The notes: generated from the sequence alone by a model not told the origin. A stretch of DNA of 64,000 nucleotides from Lactobacillaceae bacterium UBA5807 (GCA_002418005.1 DIDF01000093.1:1-64000), one strand, 5' to 3'; numbered from the stretch's first letter, positions 1 to 8,445 are shown. Program-made: numbers and translations.

Positions 1-197
1 CCAAATTTTCGCATAAAACCTCGTGGCCGACCATCTAGCCGGTCTCGACTTCTTAATCGATTTGGTTACGAGTCTCTGGGTCGTTTAGCTAAAGCAGTAT
101 AATTGTCACTTTTCTTGAGCTCATGTCTTACATCTGCATACTTCGCAATTAACTTTTCCTGTCGTTTATTCTTTTCACTTTTTGATTTTTTTGCCAT
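1..197 (-). pseudogene. rpsN: 30S ribosomal protein S14 paralogue (long, zinc-free type), interrupted by a stop and cut by window edge
   Basis: The minus strand from the ATG at 197 reads MAKKSKSEKNKRQEKL..., the typical start of the roughly 89-residue S14 form that lacks the CxxC zinc motifs. Codon 44 (66-68) is TAA; reading on in the same frame gives PNRLRSRDRLDGRPRGFMRKFG up to the window edge, so the frame is preserved and only one codon is broken. Homologues often have Ser or Asn there, and TCA to TAA would be a single change. A GGGGG ribosome binding site precedes the ATG. In this family the zinc-free S14 usually backs up a zinc-binding copy in the main ribosomal operon; loss would therefore be tolerated (inference). 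The 3' end is outside the window. Confidence 0.8.
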
Positions 198-371
198 CTG
201 TGGCCCCCTAAAATTTACATATTATTTATTACTCTTTACATGATAAAACCTGGGACTTTTGTTGTCAACTAACTTTAAAGAAATTTTCAAGTTATTGACT
301 TGTCCGTTGCATTCGTTTGAGCTAAGCGTTACGATACACCGGAAAAGAATCGCGGTATGGGGGGTATGTTT

Positions 372-1121
372 ATGAAACTTTTAAAACTTGGTTCGACTGT
401 TTTCTTAGGAATGTTATTTGTTCTTAGCGGATGCAGTAAGCAAAGTCAAAATGATTTTAAAAATTCTTCTAAAACAGATATGAATTCTTCGGCCAAAACA
501 GGTTCTAAAGATTATTCCTTTAAAGAATTGAATTCACAACTGGAAAAGGATCTTGGGTCTCGTCATTTACCCAAGAATAATGGTTTAAGTGATAAGAAAA
601 AGATTGTTAATATTCGTTATGTCGGCAATCATCATAATAATAAAATATTCTATTCAGTTGGTTCAAAGCCTTTGCCGTTAAATGATTCAAAAATTAATAT
701 TCAAGGTTCTTATGCCGTTTTAACTAAAACTACTTATAAAACAAGTCAATTAGCTAAAAATGCGGTTAATTTTGTGAAAGTTAACAAAAAGCTGCCCAAG
801 GTTAAGTTAGCCGGTTCCTTTAAGGCATCAACTCAAGCAGGCGGCGGGCAAGAATATATTTACTGGAATAAAAGCAACTGGTCGTATACAGTCCACGGAA
901 GTAAAGTTAATAATACTGAGCCAAAAAAGTTAGCGCAATCGGCTTATAAATTTTCCGATAAAATGAGTTTGCCCACTACCAGCCATTATGGAGCCATTAA
1001 TTTGGAAGTAAACGGTACTGGGTTAGCTCAAGGAATTGCTTGGCAAAGAGGAAATATTGTTTATCGGCTTCAAGCAAAAGATCCTAAAGTGGCATTATTA
1101 ATGATTTCTAGTACTAAATAA
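372..1121 (+). CDS. Putative lipoprotein of unknown function
   Basis: A 249-residue secreted lipoprotein. The N-terminus MKLLKLGSTVFLGMLF followed by VLSGC is a signal peptide with a lipobox, lipidated Cys at residue 21. In-frame ATGs lie at 357, 366 and 372; the run of six G at 359-364 is correctly spaced only from 372, so that start is chosen. After the lipobox comes a Ser/Lys/Asn-rich linker, then a globular part with no motif I recognise. It is followed 13 bases later by the CPBP protease reading frame, so the two are probably co-transcribed. Function cannot be assigned from sequence. Confidence 0.75.
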   Translation: MKLLKLGSTVFLGMLFVLSGCSKQSQNDFKNSSKTDMNSSAKTGSKDYSFKELNSQLEKDLGSRHLPKNNGLSDKKKIVNIRYVGNHHNNKIFYSVGSKPLPLNDSKINIQGSYAVLTKTTYKTSQLAKNAVNFVKVNKKLPKVKLAGSFKASTQAGGGQEYIYWNKSNWSYTVHGSKVNNTEPKKLAQSAYKFSDKMSLPTTSHYGAINLEVNGTGLAQGIAWQRGNIVYRLQAKDPKVALLMISSTK

Positions 1122-1134
1122 TTTAAGGAGAAAT

Positions 1135-1802
1135 ATGCAGCCAAAAATTAGTATTCCTAAAAGCATTATTGCAATTCTAGTTCCAATCCTGGAAATTTTT
1201 AGCAGTCCTTTAATAAAGTTAGCCCCAACTCAGACTGGTAAAGTGATTATCACGGATCTAGTGTTTGCGGTTGGATTTTTAATCTTAATTTTTATGTACC
1301 GAAAATGGTTAAAAGCTAGTTGGCAAGAGTTTCGCCCACATATTTGGCGTAATTTGGGAATTTCTGTTCTATTAACGATTTGTTTGATGATCGTATTATC
1401 AGTTATTAGAATTTTTATGCCGAATTCTGGATCAACCGGTCCGCTGAGCCTCGCGACTGTCCAGGCAGTTGATTAATGGTAGTCGCAAACTTAACTACTC
1501 TAATGGCACCGTTCAGTGAGGAAATTGTTTTCCGACATGTTTTGTTTTATCAGTTCAAAAAATATAAAATTTTATTTTATATTATGTTTGTTTTATCCTC
1601 AGTTGCGTTTGGCTTGATCCATTGGAATAACTTTAATGGCAATGTTTATTTAATGATTCCTTATATGTGCATTGGTTTGGTTTTAGCCTTGATTTATTGG
1701 CTTGGCAGAAATATCTGGTTCAATATTTTTACCCATTTCTTTTTTGATTTTGGGCAATTTTTAGCCGCACTTCTGCTGTTTGTAATGAGTTTTGTTCATT
1801 AA
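1135..1802 (+). pseudogene. CPBP-family intramembrane protease, split by a frameshift
   Basis: Two reading frames together make one CPBP (CAAX protease and bacteriocin-processing) protein of about 221 residues. The first (1135-1476, 113 aa) has the N-terminal membrane helices and ends ...TVQAVD-stop. The second (1476-1802, 108 aa) carries the catalytic motifs: SEEIVFRH (EExxxR), FGLIHW (FxxxH) and HFFFDFGQ. They meet as TAATG at 1474-1478. Adding one T in GATTAATG would restore a continuous VDLMVV. It is probably a single broken or mis-sequenced gene; translational coupling of two halves is a less likely alternative. An intact paralogue lies at 30497-31177. Such proteases are linked to bacteriocin self-immunity in lactobacilli, but the substrate here is unknown. 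Confidence 0.8.
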
Positions 1803-1863
1803 AAAAGATTCTTTCTTGATGTTTTGGTCCTTATTGACCATTTCTTCAAAAAAGAATCTTTTT
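1802..1863. terminator. Bidirectional intrinsic terminator
   Basis: The arms AAAAAGATTCTTT (1802-1814) and AAAGAATCTTTTT (1851-1863) are inverted repeats around a loop that itself holds TGGTC/GACCA. It lies between two converging genes and overlaps the end of the minus-strand gene, so it can serve both. Confidence 0.8.
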
Positions 1864-2359
1864 AGTTTGTTGAGCTGCTGGAAGCAGCTGATGATTGTTC
1901 TTTAGCAAAATCAATTGCTAACATGATTGCCAGTGAAATATGTTCATATTGATCATTTTTGACGCTGATTTCATAATAATGGGCAAATGAGAGGGCAGAT
2001 TCTTTGATCGTTGCGATTATTTTACCATCAATTTTGAGAGAAAAATTTAGACCGAGCAAATCGCCGTTAACCTGGATATCGCCGGCATCGACTGTCAATT
2101 TTGATTTAAATAAAGTTAACTGCTTTTTAATCGTCGCAACTGTTTTATTATTTATGCTGATAGTAAATGTTTGTAGCATATGAAATGGTTGGTGGGTGAT
2201 TTTTGCTACTTGATTACCAAATTGATCCAAAATAGTAAAGCTTTTGGGAATTTTAAAAAAGCTGCCTTTTATTGTGTAAACTGGTTGTTTGTTTTTATCT
2301 AATACGTTATATTTTCCAGCTAAACTAAAGAATTTTTGTTTAACATATAATTCTGACAT
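1862..2359 (-). CDS. LURP-one-related (Tubby-like) family protein
   Basis: A 165-residue protein beginning MSELYVKQKFFSLAGKYNVLD. The pattern of repeated beta-strand phrases, such as YTIKGSFFKIPKSFTILDQFGNQ and VATIKKQLTLFKSKLTV, matches the LURP-one-related/YxjI family, whose fold is a Tubby-like beta barrel. The family is cytoplasmic or membrane-associated and has no established biochemical role in bacteria. The C-terminus is a short Ser/Ala-rich tail. It is a single gene converging on the CPBP gene and sharing its terminator. Family assignment is fairly secure; function is unknown. Confidence 0.7.
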   Translation of the reverse strand: MSELYVKQKFFSLAGKYNVLDKNKQPVYTIKGSFFKIPKSFTILDQFGNQVAKITHQPFHMLQTFTISINNKTVATIKKQLTLFKSKLTVDAGDIQVNGDLLGLNFSLKIDGKIIATIKESALSFAHYYEISVKNDQYEHISLAIMLAIDFAKEQSSAASSSSTN

Positions 2360-2614
2360 GGTTTTACTTTCTTCCTTAGAAGACGATGTTCGTGAAATAA
2401 TTTCGAAGCTAATTATAGACTTCCATTTGGTAAAGAAAATAGAAATTTTGAATTAATTATTTTCGATTTTGGGGATTATACTAAAAAAAGAAAACACTGA
2501 AATCGGTTTCTTTCTCAGCAAGTTCGTGATTCAATGGAATTGAAAGATTGATTCTTATATAACCATTTATTAATTTGCGGATGATTTTTTGATCAGATAT
2601 ACAGGAGATTAATT

Positions 2615-3733
2615 ATGGACGAATTACAGCAAAAAAAACAAATGTTAATCCAAACCTATAAACGTTTTACTCGACGAGAACTTAGTCCAATTGACATGCA
2701 AATTGACCAAGATGGGATGTATCCAGTTGGTCTATTTAATAAAGTGGTGGCAACTGGTTTGTTGTCGACAACTTTGCCAAGAGAATATGGTGGCGCTGGT
2801 TTTGACTTTAATGCTACTTCAGACGCGTTAAGGATTATGGCTACCGGCAACGCCAGTATGGCAGTAACTTTAGAAGGTCATTTTAAGACAATTGAACAAT
2901 TTATTAAGTATGGTAATAAACAGCTGAATGACAAGCATCTCCCTAGTGCAAGTCAGCGAATATTTGCCTTTTCCATGACTGAGCCTTCTGGTGGGTCAAA
3001 CCCATTAGGAATTTCAACGATTGCAAAAAAAGTTGGTGACGACTGGGTCATTTCAGGAGACAAGATCATGATTACTAATGGTGGTTTGGCTCAGGTTTAC
3101 TGCATTTTATGTAAAACTGACGATGACCAAATGGCTGTTTTTGTGGTCGATAAGGATATGCCAGGTTTTAGCTTCGGTAAAAAAGAGGATTTTATCGGCC
3201 TACGGGGCACTCCAGTTGGTGAAGTTGTTCTCAATAAAGTTAGAGTGCCTGGATATCATTTACTTGGAAAGGTCGGCCAGGGCTTAGAAATTGGTGATAA
3301 CGCCCACGCAGATGCTAGAGTCCTTATGGGAGCAGTGTTAGCCGGAATTACTGAGCACGCTTTAAATGTTGCTGTCGATTATTCCAAAGAAAGAAAAGCA
3401 ATGGATACTTTGTTGTTTCAAATGCAAGTAACTCAGGAGAAAATTGCTGATATTGCTATTAAGAGGCAGAATATTGTTAATCTTTATCGATCGGCTGCTA
3501 ATAACAAGGTAGCTAATAAACCATATAGAGAATTAGCAGCGATGGCTAAATCTTATGGAAGCAGGGCCGCAGTTATTTCTGGCGATGAAGCACTTCAAAT
3601 TCTGGGCGGCTACGGATACAGTCGTGAATATCCGGTTGAGCATTTGATTAGGGATGCTCGAGCAATGGAATTGGCCGAAGGAACCATTGAAAAAATGAAT
3701 ATTGAAATAACCAATGCCGAGATTGCGAAGTAG
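2615..3733 (+). CDS. Acyl-CoA dehydrogenase
   Basis: A 372-residue FAD enzyme of the short/medium-chain acyl-CoA dehydrogenase family, which oxidises acyl-CoA to enoyl-CoA and passes electrons to ETF. Visible landmarks are FAFSMTEPSGGSNPLG in the FAD/substrate region, QILGGYGYSREYPVEHLIRDAR, and ELAEGTIEKMN with the likely catalytic Glu at residue 355 in the position of the family YEGT motif. AGGAG precedes the ATG. The stop is followed within 10 bases by etfB and then etfA, so the three form one operon ending at the terminator near 5508. The acyl-CoA substrate is not evident. Alternatives such as a glutaryl- or isovaleryl-CoA enzyme cannot be excluded. Confidence 0.85.
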   Translation: MDELQQKKQMLIQTYKRFTRRELSPIDMQIDQDGMYPVGLFNKVVATGLLSTTLPREYGGAGFDFNATSDALRIMATGNASMAVTLEGHFKTIEQFIKYGNKQLNDKHLPSASQRIFAFSMTEPSGGSNPLGISTIAKKVGDDWVISGDKIMITNGGLAQVYCILCKTDDDQMAVFVVDKDMPGFSFGKKEDFIGLRGTPVGEVVLNKVRVPGYHLLGKVGQGLEIGDNAHADARVLMGAVLAGITEHALNVAVDYSKERKAMDTLLFQMQVTQEKIADIAIKRQNIVNLYRSAANNKVANKPYRELAAMAKSYGSRAAVISGDEALQILGGYGYSREYPVEHLIRDARAMELAEGTIEKMNIEITNAEIAK

Positions 3734-3742
3734 GTGAGAATA

Positions 3743-4519
3743 ATGAAAATTATTGTTTGTGTAAAACAAGTACCGGAAAATGATTCTGTCAAAATTGATC
3801 CTAAGACCAATGATATGGTAAGAACCGGCGCTCAAGGGGTAATGAACCCGTTTGATCGCAACGCAATTGAAACTGCCCTTGAACTTAAGGAAAAAAATGG
3901 TGGTCAGGTAATCTTATTAATTATGGGACCTGATTCTTTCACCGAGGTTTTGCGCGATGGTTTGGCAATGGGTGCTGATTCTGCTTATTTATTAAGTTCA
4001 AAAGAATTCGGTGGTGCTGATACCTTAGCCACTGCTTATACATTAGTGGCTGGGATTAAAAAAATTGGCAAACCGGATGTGATTCTTTTTGGCCGCCAAT
4101 CTGAAGATGCCGATACTGGCCAAGTTGGGCCAATTGTTGCTGAAGATTTAAATATTCCGCAAGCAACTTTTGCGACAAAGGTAGAAACTATTTCTGCGAC
4201 AACCTTGGAAGTAGACCGTGATTTGGAATCATCAATTCAGAAAGTGGAAATCAAATTACCGGCAGAAATCACTGTTAGAAGTGAAATTAACTTTCCTAGA
4301 TATGAAACGCCAATTAATATTGTTAAGAGTTTTGATAAGCCTTTAACCATTTGGAATGAAAAGGATTTGAACGTAGATCCAGATAAAATTGGTAAAAAAG
4401 GTTCGCAGACGATTGTTACAAAGGTGTACGCACCCAAAAAGGAAACTAAACAGGTCAAATTTTTATCAAAAAAGGCCGGTGATGCTGCAAAAACAATTAT
4501 CAATGAATTGGACCTTTAG
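3743..4519 (+). CDS. etfB: Electron transfer flavoprotein beta subunit
   Basis: A 258-residue protein, MKIIVCVKQVPENDSVKIDP, the standard EtfB start. It continues with NPFDRNAIETALELKE, DTLATAYTLV and LFGRQSEDADTGQVGP, the AMP/FAD-binding parts of EtfB. A GTG at 3734 could extend it by three residues, but AGGTGAG at 3732-3738 fits the ATG at 3743. EtfB pairs with EtfA to carry electrons from acyl-CoA dehydrogenases. Whether this pair is of the ordinary or the electron-bifurcating type cannot be decided by eye. It sits directly between the dehydrogenase and etfA. Confidence 0.9.
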   Translation: MKIIVCVKQVPENDSVKIDPKTNDMVRTGAQGVMNPFDRNAIETALELKEKNGGQVILLIMGPDSFTEVLRDGLAMGADSAYLLSSKEFGGADTLATAYTLVAGIKKIGKPDVILFGRQSEDADTGQVGPIVAEDLNIPQATFATKVETISATTLEVDRDLESSIQKVEIKLPAEITVRSEINFPRYETPINIVKSFDKPLTIWNEKDLNVDPDKIGKKGSQTIVTKVYAPKKETKQVKFLSKKAGDAAKTIINELDL

Positions 4520-4530
4520 GAGAACTTATT

Positions 4531-5496
4531 ATGGGAAATCAAGAAATTTGGGTTTATGTAGAAATCAATAATCTAATGGTTGAACCAACAAGTTTCCAAT
4601 TAATAACCAAAGCTAAACAGATAGCTAATGGCAGAAAAGTAGTTGCGTTAATTGCGGAACCGAAAATGAGCCATCTTGAAAGCGACATTAAAGAGTATGG
4701 TCCAGATGAAATTAGGATTTTACGTGATGAAAGATTTCGTGGCGCCAATGATGAAGAACTTGCTGATGCTTTATTTCAAGTGGTAAAAAGAAATACTCCG
4801 AATGCGATTATTTTTCCAGCAACTGTTCGGGGTAGATCAGTTGCCCCAAGGCTTCAAGCAAAGTTGCAGACAGGTTTAACTGCCGATTGCCTTGATATTT
4901 ATTATGATGGCGACAATTTGGTTCAGGTTAAGCCAACTTATGGTGACGGGGTAATGTGTAATATTATCTGCCCAGATAAGCGGCCGCAGATGGTTACTGT
5001 TAGACCAAACATTTTTGAGGCCAAAGTGGATCGGACCATAAAGCCAAAAATCCAAGCGGCTGAATTTGAATTTCATGAGGATGCTCGAAGCGAGGTTGAG
5101 GCAGAAGAACCGGTTGACCATACATCCACTGATTTAACCAATGCTAAGGTGATTATTGCCTTAGGTAGAGGAGCATACAGTGAAAAGAATGTGGAATTAG
5201 CCCGCCAACTGGCGGAAAAATTAGGCGGTAAGGTTGGAGTCTCAAGGCCCTTGACCGATAAGCCAGAATTTACTCATTCAGATCAAATCGGCCAAAGTGG
5301 AACAACAGTTTCCCCAGATTTGTTAATCAATTTGGGGATCTCTGGAGCTGTTCAATACACCGTTGGTGTTGAAAAAGCTAAAAAAGTCATTTCAGTTAAT
5401 ACAAATAGGGATGCCCCGATATTTGATCTTTCAGATTATGGATATGTTGGCGATGCGGGGGCATTTTTGGAAGCAATGCTTGGAAATCTTGAATAA
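4531..5496 (+). CDS. etfA: Electron transfer flavoprotein alpha subunit
   Basis: A 321-residue EtfA. The N-terminal domain includes FPATVRGRSVAPRLQAKLQTGLTADC. The C-terminal FAD domain reads ALGRGAYSEKNVELARQLA, VGVSRPLTDK, IGQSGTTVSPDLLINLGISG, and VNTNRDAPIFDLSDYGYVGD; these are the canonical FAD-binding signatures. GGAG precedes the ATG. It is the last gene of the dehydrogenase-etfBA operon and is closed by a strong terminator 12 bases after the stop. No ETF:quinone oxidoreductase or ferredoxin gene is adjacent, so the final electron acceptor is not shown here. Confidence 0.92.
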   Translation: MGNQEIWVYVEINNLMVEPTSFQLITKAKQIANGRKVVALIAEPKMSHLESDIKEYGPDEIRILRDERFRGANDEELADALFQVVKRNTPNAIIFPATVRGRSVAPRLQAKLQTGLTADCLDIYYDGDNLVQVKPTYGDGVMCNIICPDKRPQMVTVRPNIFEAKVDRTIKPKIQAAEFEFHEDARSEVEAEEPVDHTSTDLTNAKVIIALGRGAYSEKNVELARQLAEKLGGKVGVSRPLTDKPEFTHSDQIGQSGTTVSPDLLINLGISGAVQYTVGVEKAKKVISVNTNRDAPIFDLSDYGYVGDAGAFLEAMLGNLE

Positions 5497-5507
5497 AAAA
5501 TTTTGAT

Positions 5508-5543
5508 AGTTGGTGAACAATATTTGTTCACCAACTTTTTTTG
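5508..5543 (+). terminator. Intrinsic terminator of the etf operon
   Basis: A perfect 13-bp stem AGTTGGTGAACAA / TTGTTCACCAACT with a 3-base loop TAT, followed by a run of T. Confidence 0.92.
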
Positions 5544-5651
5544 CCCAAAAATTACAAGAATTTAATGGTTATGTACAGGCTCGACGATAATTATTTACAA
5601 TTTTTGGTTAATATAGATTTATTAGATAAAGGAGGTTGCTAGTCCTTAATT

Positions 5652-6509
5652 ATGGCAAAGTATAAAATTGTTCAAATCACGGATACTCATCTGACAGCAA
5701 AGGGAGATAAACCAGCTAACAACCAGATGATTGACCCTGAATCAAAGTTGCGGCGGGTATTTAAAGATATTATCGAAACAAAAGTAAATCCCAATTTGAT
5801 TGTTATTACTGGTGATCTAGTTCATGAAGGCAAAGCCCACGATTATAAACATTACCGTAAATTGATTGACCAGGCCCAAGATGATATTCAGGCACCAATC
5901 AGAGTTATTCTTGGAAATCATGACCAAACAAAGGAATTTTACAAGGGTTATCTTCAAAAAAAAGCTGAATCGAGATATTACTATAAAGGGCATTTAGGAA
6001 AATGGGATACTTACTTTCTGGATACCAAATGTGGGAATATCGAACAAGGTTTTTTAGATAAAGAACAGTTGAAATGGCTGAAAAATAGTGTCAAGAATTC
6101 TACTAATTCTGGGTTGATATTTATGCACCATCCAGTGCTTTGGGCTCCGCTTGAGAACATGAAATACAGTATCCTTCAAAATGGTTATGAATTATTGGAT
6201 GTTCTGAAGGGAACTAACGTAAAAGCCATTGTTTCCGGGCACGTTCATTTCGCAAATTCATACATGACTGGCGGTATTTTAAATATTTGCGGTGATTCAA
6301 CTGCTTATCATATTAATTGCACTCACCCTCACAATCACACAGTTTATGATGCTACTAGTTATAATGTTATCGATATTGATAGTGAGGATGTTGGCTTTGA
6401 ACAGCGATTGATTTATTTAGGTGATCAAGAAATCAACAAAATAAAGGTCGAAGATACCGGGTTTGTTAAAAAGAAGATTTTGAAAAAAGCTTTAGCTACA
6501 ATGAAATAA
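5652..6509 (+). CDS. Metallophosphoesterase (CpdA/Icc-like)
   Basis: A 285-residue calcineurin-like phosphoesterase. Metal-binding motifs appear in order: DTHL near residue 10, GDLVHEG, GNHD, MHHP and GHVHFAN. This is the arrangement of cyclic-nucleotide phosphodiesterases of the CpdA/Icc type, though the true substrate cannot be read from sequence. The start is fixed by an in-frame TAG at 5640-5642 just upstream. The only strong ribosome binding site, GGAGG at 5631-5635, is 16 bases from the ATG, longer than usual. It is a single gene with its own terminator. Confidence 0.82.
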   Translation: MAKYKIVQITDTHLTAKGDKPANNQMIDPESKLRRVFKDIIETKVNPNLIVITGDLVHEGKAHDYKHYRKLIDQAQDDIQAPIRVILGNHDQTKEFYKGYLQKKAESRYYYKGHLGKWDTYFLDTKCGNIEQGFLDKEQLKWLKNSVKNSTNSGLIFMHHPVLWAPLENMKYSILQNGYELLDVLKGTNVKAIVSGHVHFANSYMTGGILNICGDSTAYHINCTHPHNHTVYDATSYNVIDIDSEDVGFEQRLIYLGDQEINKIKVEDTGFVKKKILKKALATMK

Positions 6510-6549
6510 TAAAACCTGAACTGGAATTTAATTCAGTTCAGGTTTTATT
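6508..6549 (+). terminator. Intrinsic terminator
   Basis: AATAAAACCTGAACTG pairs with CAGTTCAGGTTTTATT with one bulged G, directly after the metallophosphoesterase stop. It could also act on the opposite strand. Confidence 0.85.
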
Positions 6550-6631
6550 TCTAATTTACGTCTTATATTTGCAATGGTTAGGATATCATTGTTAAATAAA
6601 AATAGATTATTAATCAAGGAAGGACTTTTTA

Positions 6632-6811
6632 ATGGCTGATAAAAGATTTGTTTTAATTAGAAAAGATATGGGCGCTTTAAATGTGATTGTGGATACTGAA
6701 ACCGGGGTTGAATATGGAATCTCTGATGGTCTGTCCAATTATTTTATTCCATTAATCAATGCTGATGGCACGCCAAAAGTTAATAAAGATTATTTAAACA
6801 AGGAGAACTAG
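6632..6811 (+). CDS. Small DUF6440-like protein
   Basis: A 59-residue reading frame, MADKRFVLIRKDMGALNVIV, then DTETGVEYGIS and PLINADGTPKV. The pattern V(D)-x-ETGV-x-Y, then P-L-x-(D)-x-DG-x-P, resembles the DUF6440 family of small proteins of unknown function. AAGGAAGG precedes the ATG. Its stop codon TAG directly abuts the ATG of the rhodanese gene, and the ribosome binding site of that gene (AAGGAG) lies inside this one, so translation of the two is likely coupled. It was short enough to be missed by a length-filtered gene call. It is a real gene with good confidence; the role is unknown. Confidence 0.75.
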   Translation: MADKRFVLIRKDMGALNVIVDTETGVEYGISDGLSNYFIPLINADGTPKVNKDYLNKEN

Positions 6812-7120
6812 ATGACTGAATCAGCGCAAAATGTTCCTTCAATTTCGACCTTTGATCTGGAACAAAAATTGATGAACGGAATTAAATTAATTGATGTTCG
6901 AGAACCTTCTGAATTCCAAGAAGGGCATATTAAAAATGCCGAAAATTTTCCTCTTGGCGATATTTATCAATATCAAGGAAACCCCAAAGAAAAGTTATAT
7001 GTTATTTGTCGATCAGGACGGAGAAGTTTGCAGGCCACTGAAATTCTTAGAAAGCATGGATATGATGCTATCAACGTTCTTGGTAAAATGTTGAATTGGC
7101 ATGGAGAAATTGTTACATAA
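6812..7120 (+). CDS. Rhodanese-like domain protein
   Basis: A 102-residue single-domain rhodanese. It has LIDVREPSEFQEGHIKNAENFPLGD and the active-site loop VICRSGRRS, with the persulfide-carrying Cys intact. Single-domain rhodaneses shuttle sulfane sulfur or detoxify it. The start ATG directly follows the TAG of the preceding small gene, indicating an operon. A terminator hairpin follows the stop. A second rhodanese domain in the window, at the end of the 14457-16070 gene, lacks the Cys. Confidence 0.88.
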   Translation: MTESAQNVPSISTFDLEQKLMNGIKLIDVREPSEFQEGHIKNAENFPLGDIYQYQGNPKEKLYVICRSGRRSLQATEILRKHGYDAINVLGKMLNWHGEIVT

Positions 7121-7127
7121 TCACAAA

Positions 7128-7173
7128 AGTTGTTTCAATAGTTTATGTTTGTTAGCTGTTGAAACAATTTTTT
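7128..7173 (+). terminator. Intrinsic terminator
   Basis: TTGTTTCAA (7130-7138) and TTGAAACAA (7159-7167) pair around a 20-base loop and are followed by TTTTTTG. It lies between the rhodanese gene and the converging flavin oxidoreductase gene. Confidence 0.75.
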
Positions 7174-7188
7174 GTTTTAATAGTTATT

Positions 7189-8394
7189 CTATCCTCTATT
7201 TGGTAAAAAACTAGATATTCCTTGGGTCCTAAGGGCAAAAGCGAGTGGAATCCAGGCATTTTTTGTTGGCTTTATTACTTTATTTTTTGCGATACGATTC
7301 ATCAGCATTTCGTAATAGCTCAAACCAATGTATGAGCCCATTTTTTTATCTAACATATTAATACCCGTTGAGAGGTGTTCAACGTTTATATTCTTAATTT
7401 TTCCATTTTTTATTTGGTTTGGTAATTTGGGATTCAAGGCAAATGGTCTGGCCAGGCCAATCATTTCAGTTTCACTATTTTCCAAAGCTTTTTCCATGCC
7501 TGAAACAGTTCGAAAACCTCCAGTGAGAGATAAAGGAGCACTTACTAGCTGTTTAGCTTTTTTGGCGTAATCAATAAAAAATGGTCCTGAAGAAGTTGAT
7601 TCCATTGCGGGGCTTTCGTAATCACCACCAGATATTTCAATTAAGTCTATCCCATATTCAGATAATCTTTGAATTACTTTGAGAGAATCAGATTCTGAAA
7701 ACCCTCCTGCCTGATAATCTTCAGAGTTGATTTTGATGGCAACTGGAAAATTTGAGCCAACTTTTTTTCTGATAGCAAAATAAATCTCGCCAATAATTCT
7801 CATTCGATTTTCTAGTGAGCCACCATATTGGTCATTTCTTCGGTTAGTTCTTGGGGACAAAAATTGATCAAGCAGGTATCCATGGGCTGCGTGGATTTCA
7901 ACTCCAGCAAATCCTGCTTCTTTTACAATCAAAGCCGACCTTGCAAACCTGCCAATGACATTATGAATTTCAGAAATTGTCATTGCTCGAGGTGGATTAA
8001 AAGCAAATGCATTCGGACCTTCCAAAGGGACAGCACTCGGTGCTAACGGTTGTTTACTGACAATTTTTGGCGATTGCCTGCCTGGGTGATTCAGTTGTAC
8101 CCAAGTTTGAGCTCCGTTTGAATTTCCTGACATTGCCCACTGTTTAAGTAGGCTTAAATTATGATGGTTTTCAATTACAATATTGCCAATTTCTCCTAAG
8201 GCACGAGAATCAATCATAACATTGCCGGTAATCATTAAACCGACTCCTCCGTCAGCCCAATTTTTGTACAAATTGATTAACTTTGGAGTGGGGCGATGAG
8301 AATGGTCACCCATGATTTCACTCATTGCAGCTTTCATGAAGCGATTTTTAATAACGACTCCATTTTTTAATTTTAATGGTTCGAATAATCTCAT
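7189..8394 (-). CDS. Old Yellow Enzyme-type NADH:flavin oxidoreductase
   Basis: A 401-residue FMN enzyme of the OYE family, which reduces activated C=C bonds of enones, quinones or nitro compounds. Visible motifs are QLNHPGRQSP, the catalytic region EIHAAHGYLLDQFLSPRTNRRND, and YGGSLENRMR. The length fits the single-domain class; there is no 2,4-dienoyl-CoA reductase-type iron-sulfur extension. AAGGAG is 8 bases before the ATG. A palindrome at 8416-8432 upstream matches one in front of the arsR gene, so the gene is likely controlled by that regulator and may be read from its own promoter as well as through hsp31. Confidence 0.88.
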   Translation of the reverse strand: MRLFEPLKLKNGVVIKNRFMKAAMSEIMGDHSHRPTPKLINLYKNWADGGVGLMITGNVMIDSRALGEIGNIVIENHHNLSLLKQWAMSGNSNGAQTWVQLNHPGRQSPKIVSKQPLAPSAVPLEGPNAFAFNPPRAMTISEIHNVIGRFARSALIVKEAGFAGVEIHAAHGYLLDQFLSPRTNRRNDQYGGSLENRMRIIGEIYFAIRKKVGSNFPVAIKINSEDYQAGGFSESDSLKVIQRLSEYGIDLIEISGGDYESPAMESTSSGPFFIDYAKKAKQLVSAPLSLTGGFRTVSGMEKALENSETEMIGLARPFALNPKLPNQIKNGKIKNINVEHLSTGINMLDKKMGSYIGLSYYEMLMNRIAKNKVIKPTKNAWIPLAFALRTQGISSFLPNRG

Positions 8395-8415
8395 TAGATT
8401 AACTCCTTAACAAAA

Positions 8416-8432
8416 GTTTAAACATTTAAACC
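8416..8432. promoter_or_regulatory. Probable ArsR-regulator operator upstream of the OYE gene
   Basis: GTTTAAACATTTAAACC, two TTTAAAC-type half-sites, lies between the hsp31-like stop and the OYE start. Its reverse complement differs from the site at 9483-9500 by only one end base. The shared motif suggests a common repressor; binding is inferred. Confidence 0.65.
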
Positions 8433-8445
8433 AATTAACTAAATT

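Noticed and set aside
3533..3835. Antisense frame at the end of the acyl-CoA dehydrogenase gene
   Set aside because: It is a shadow of well-conserved coding sequence on the other strand.
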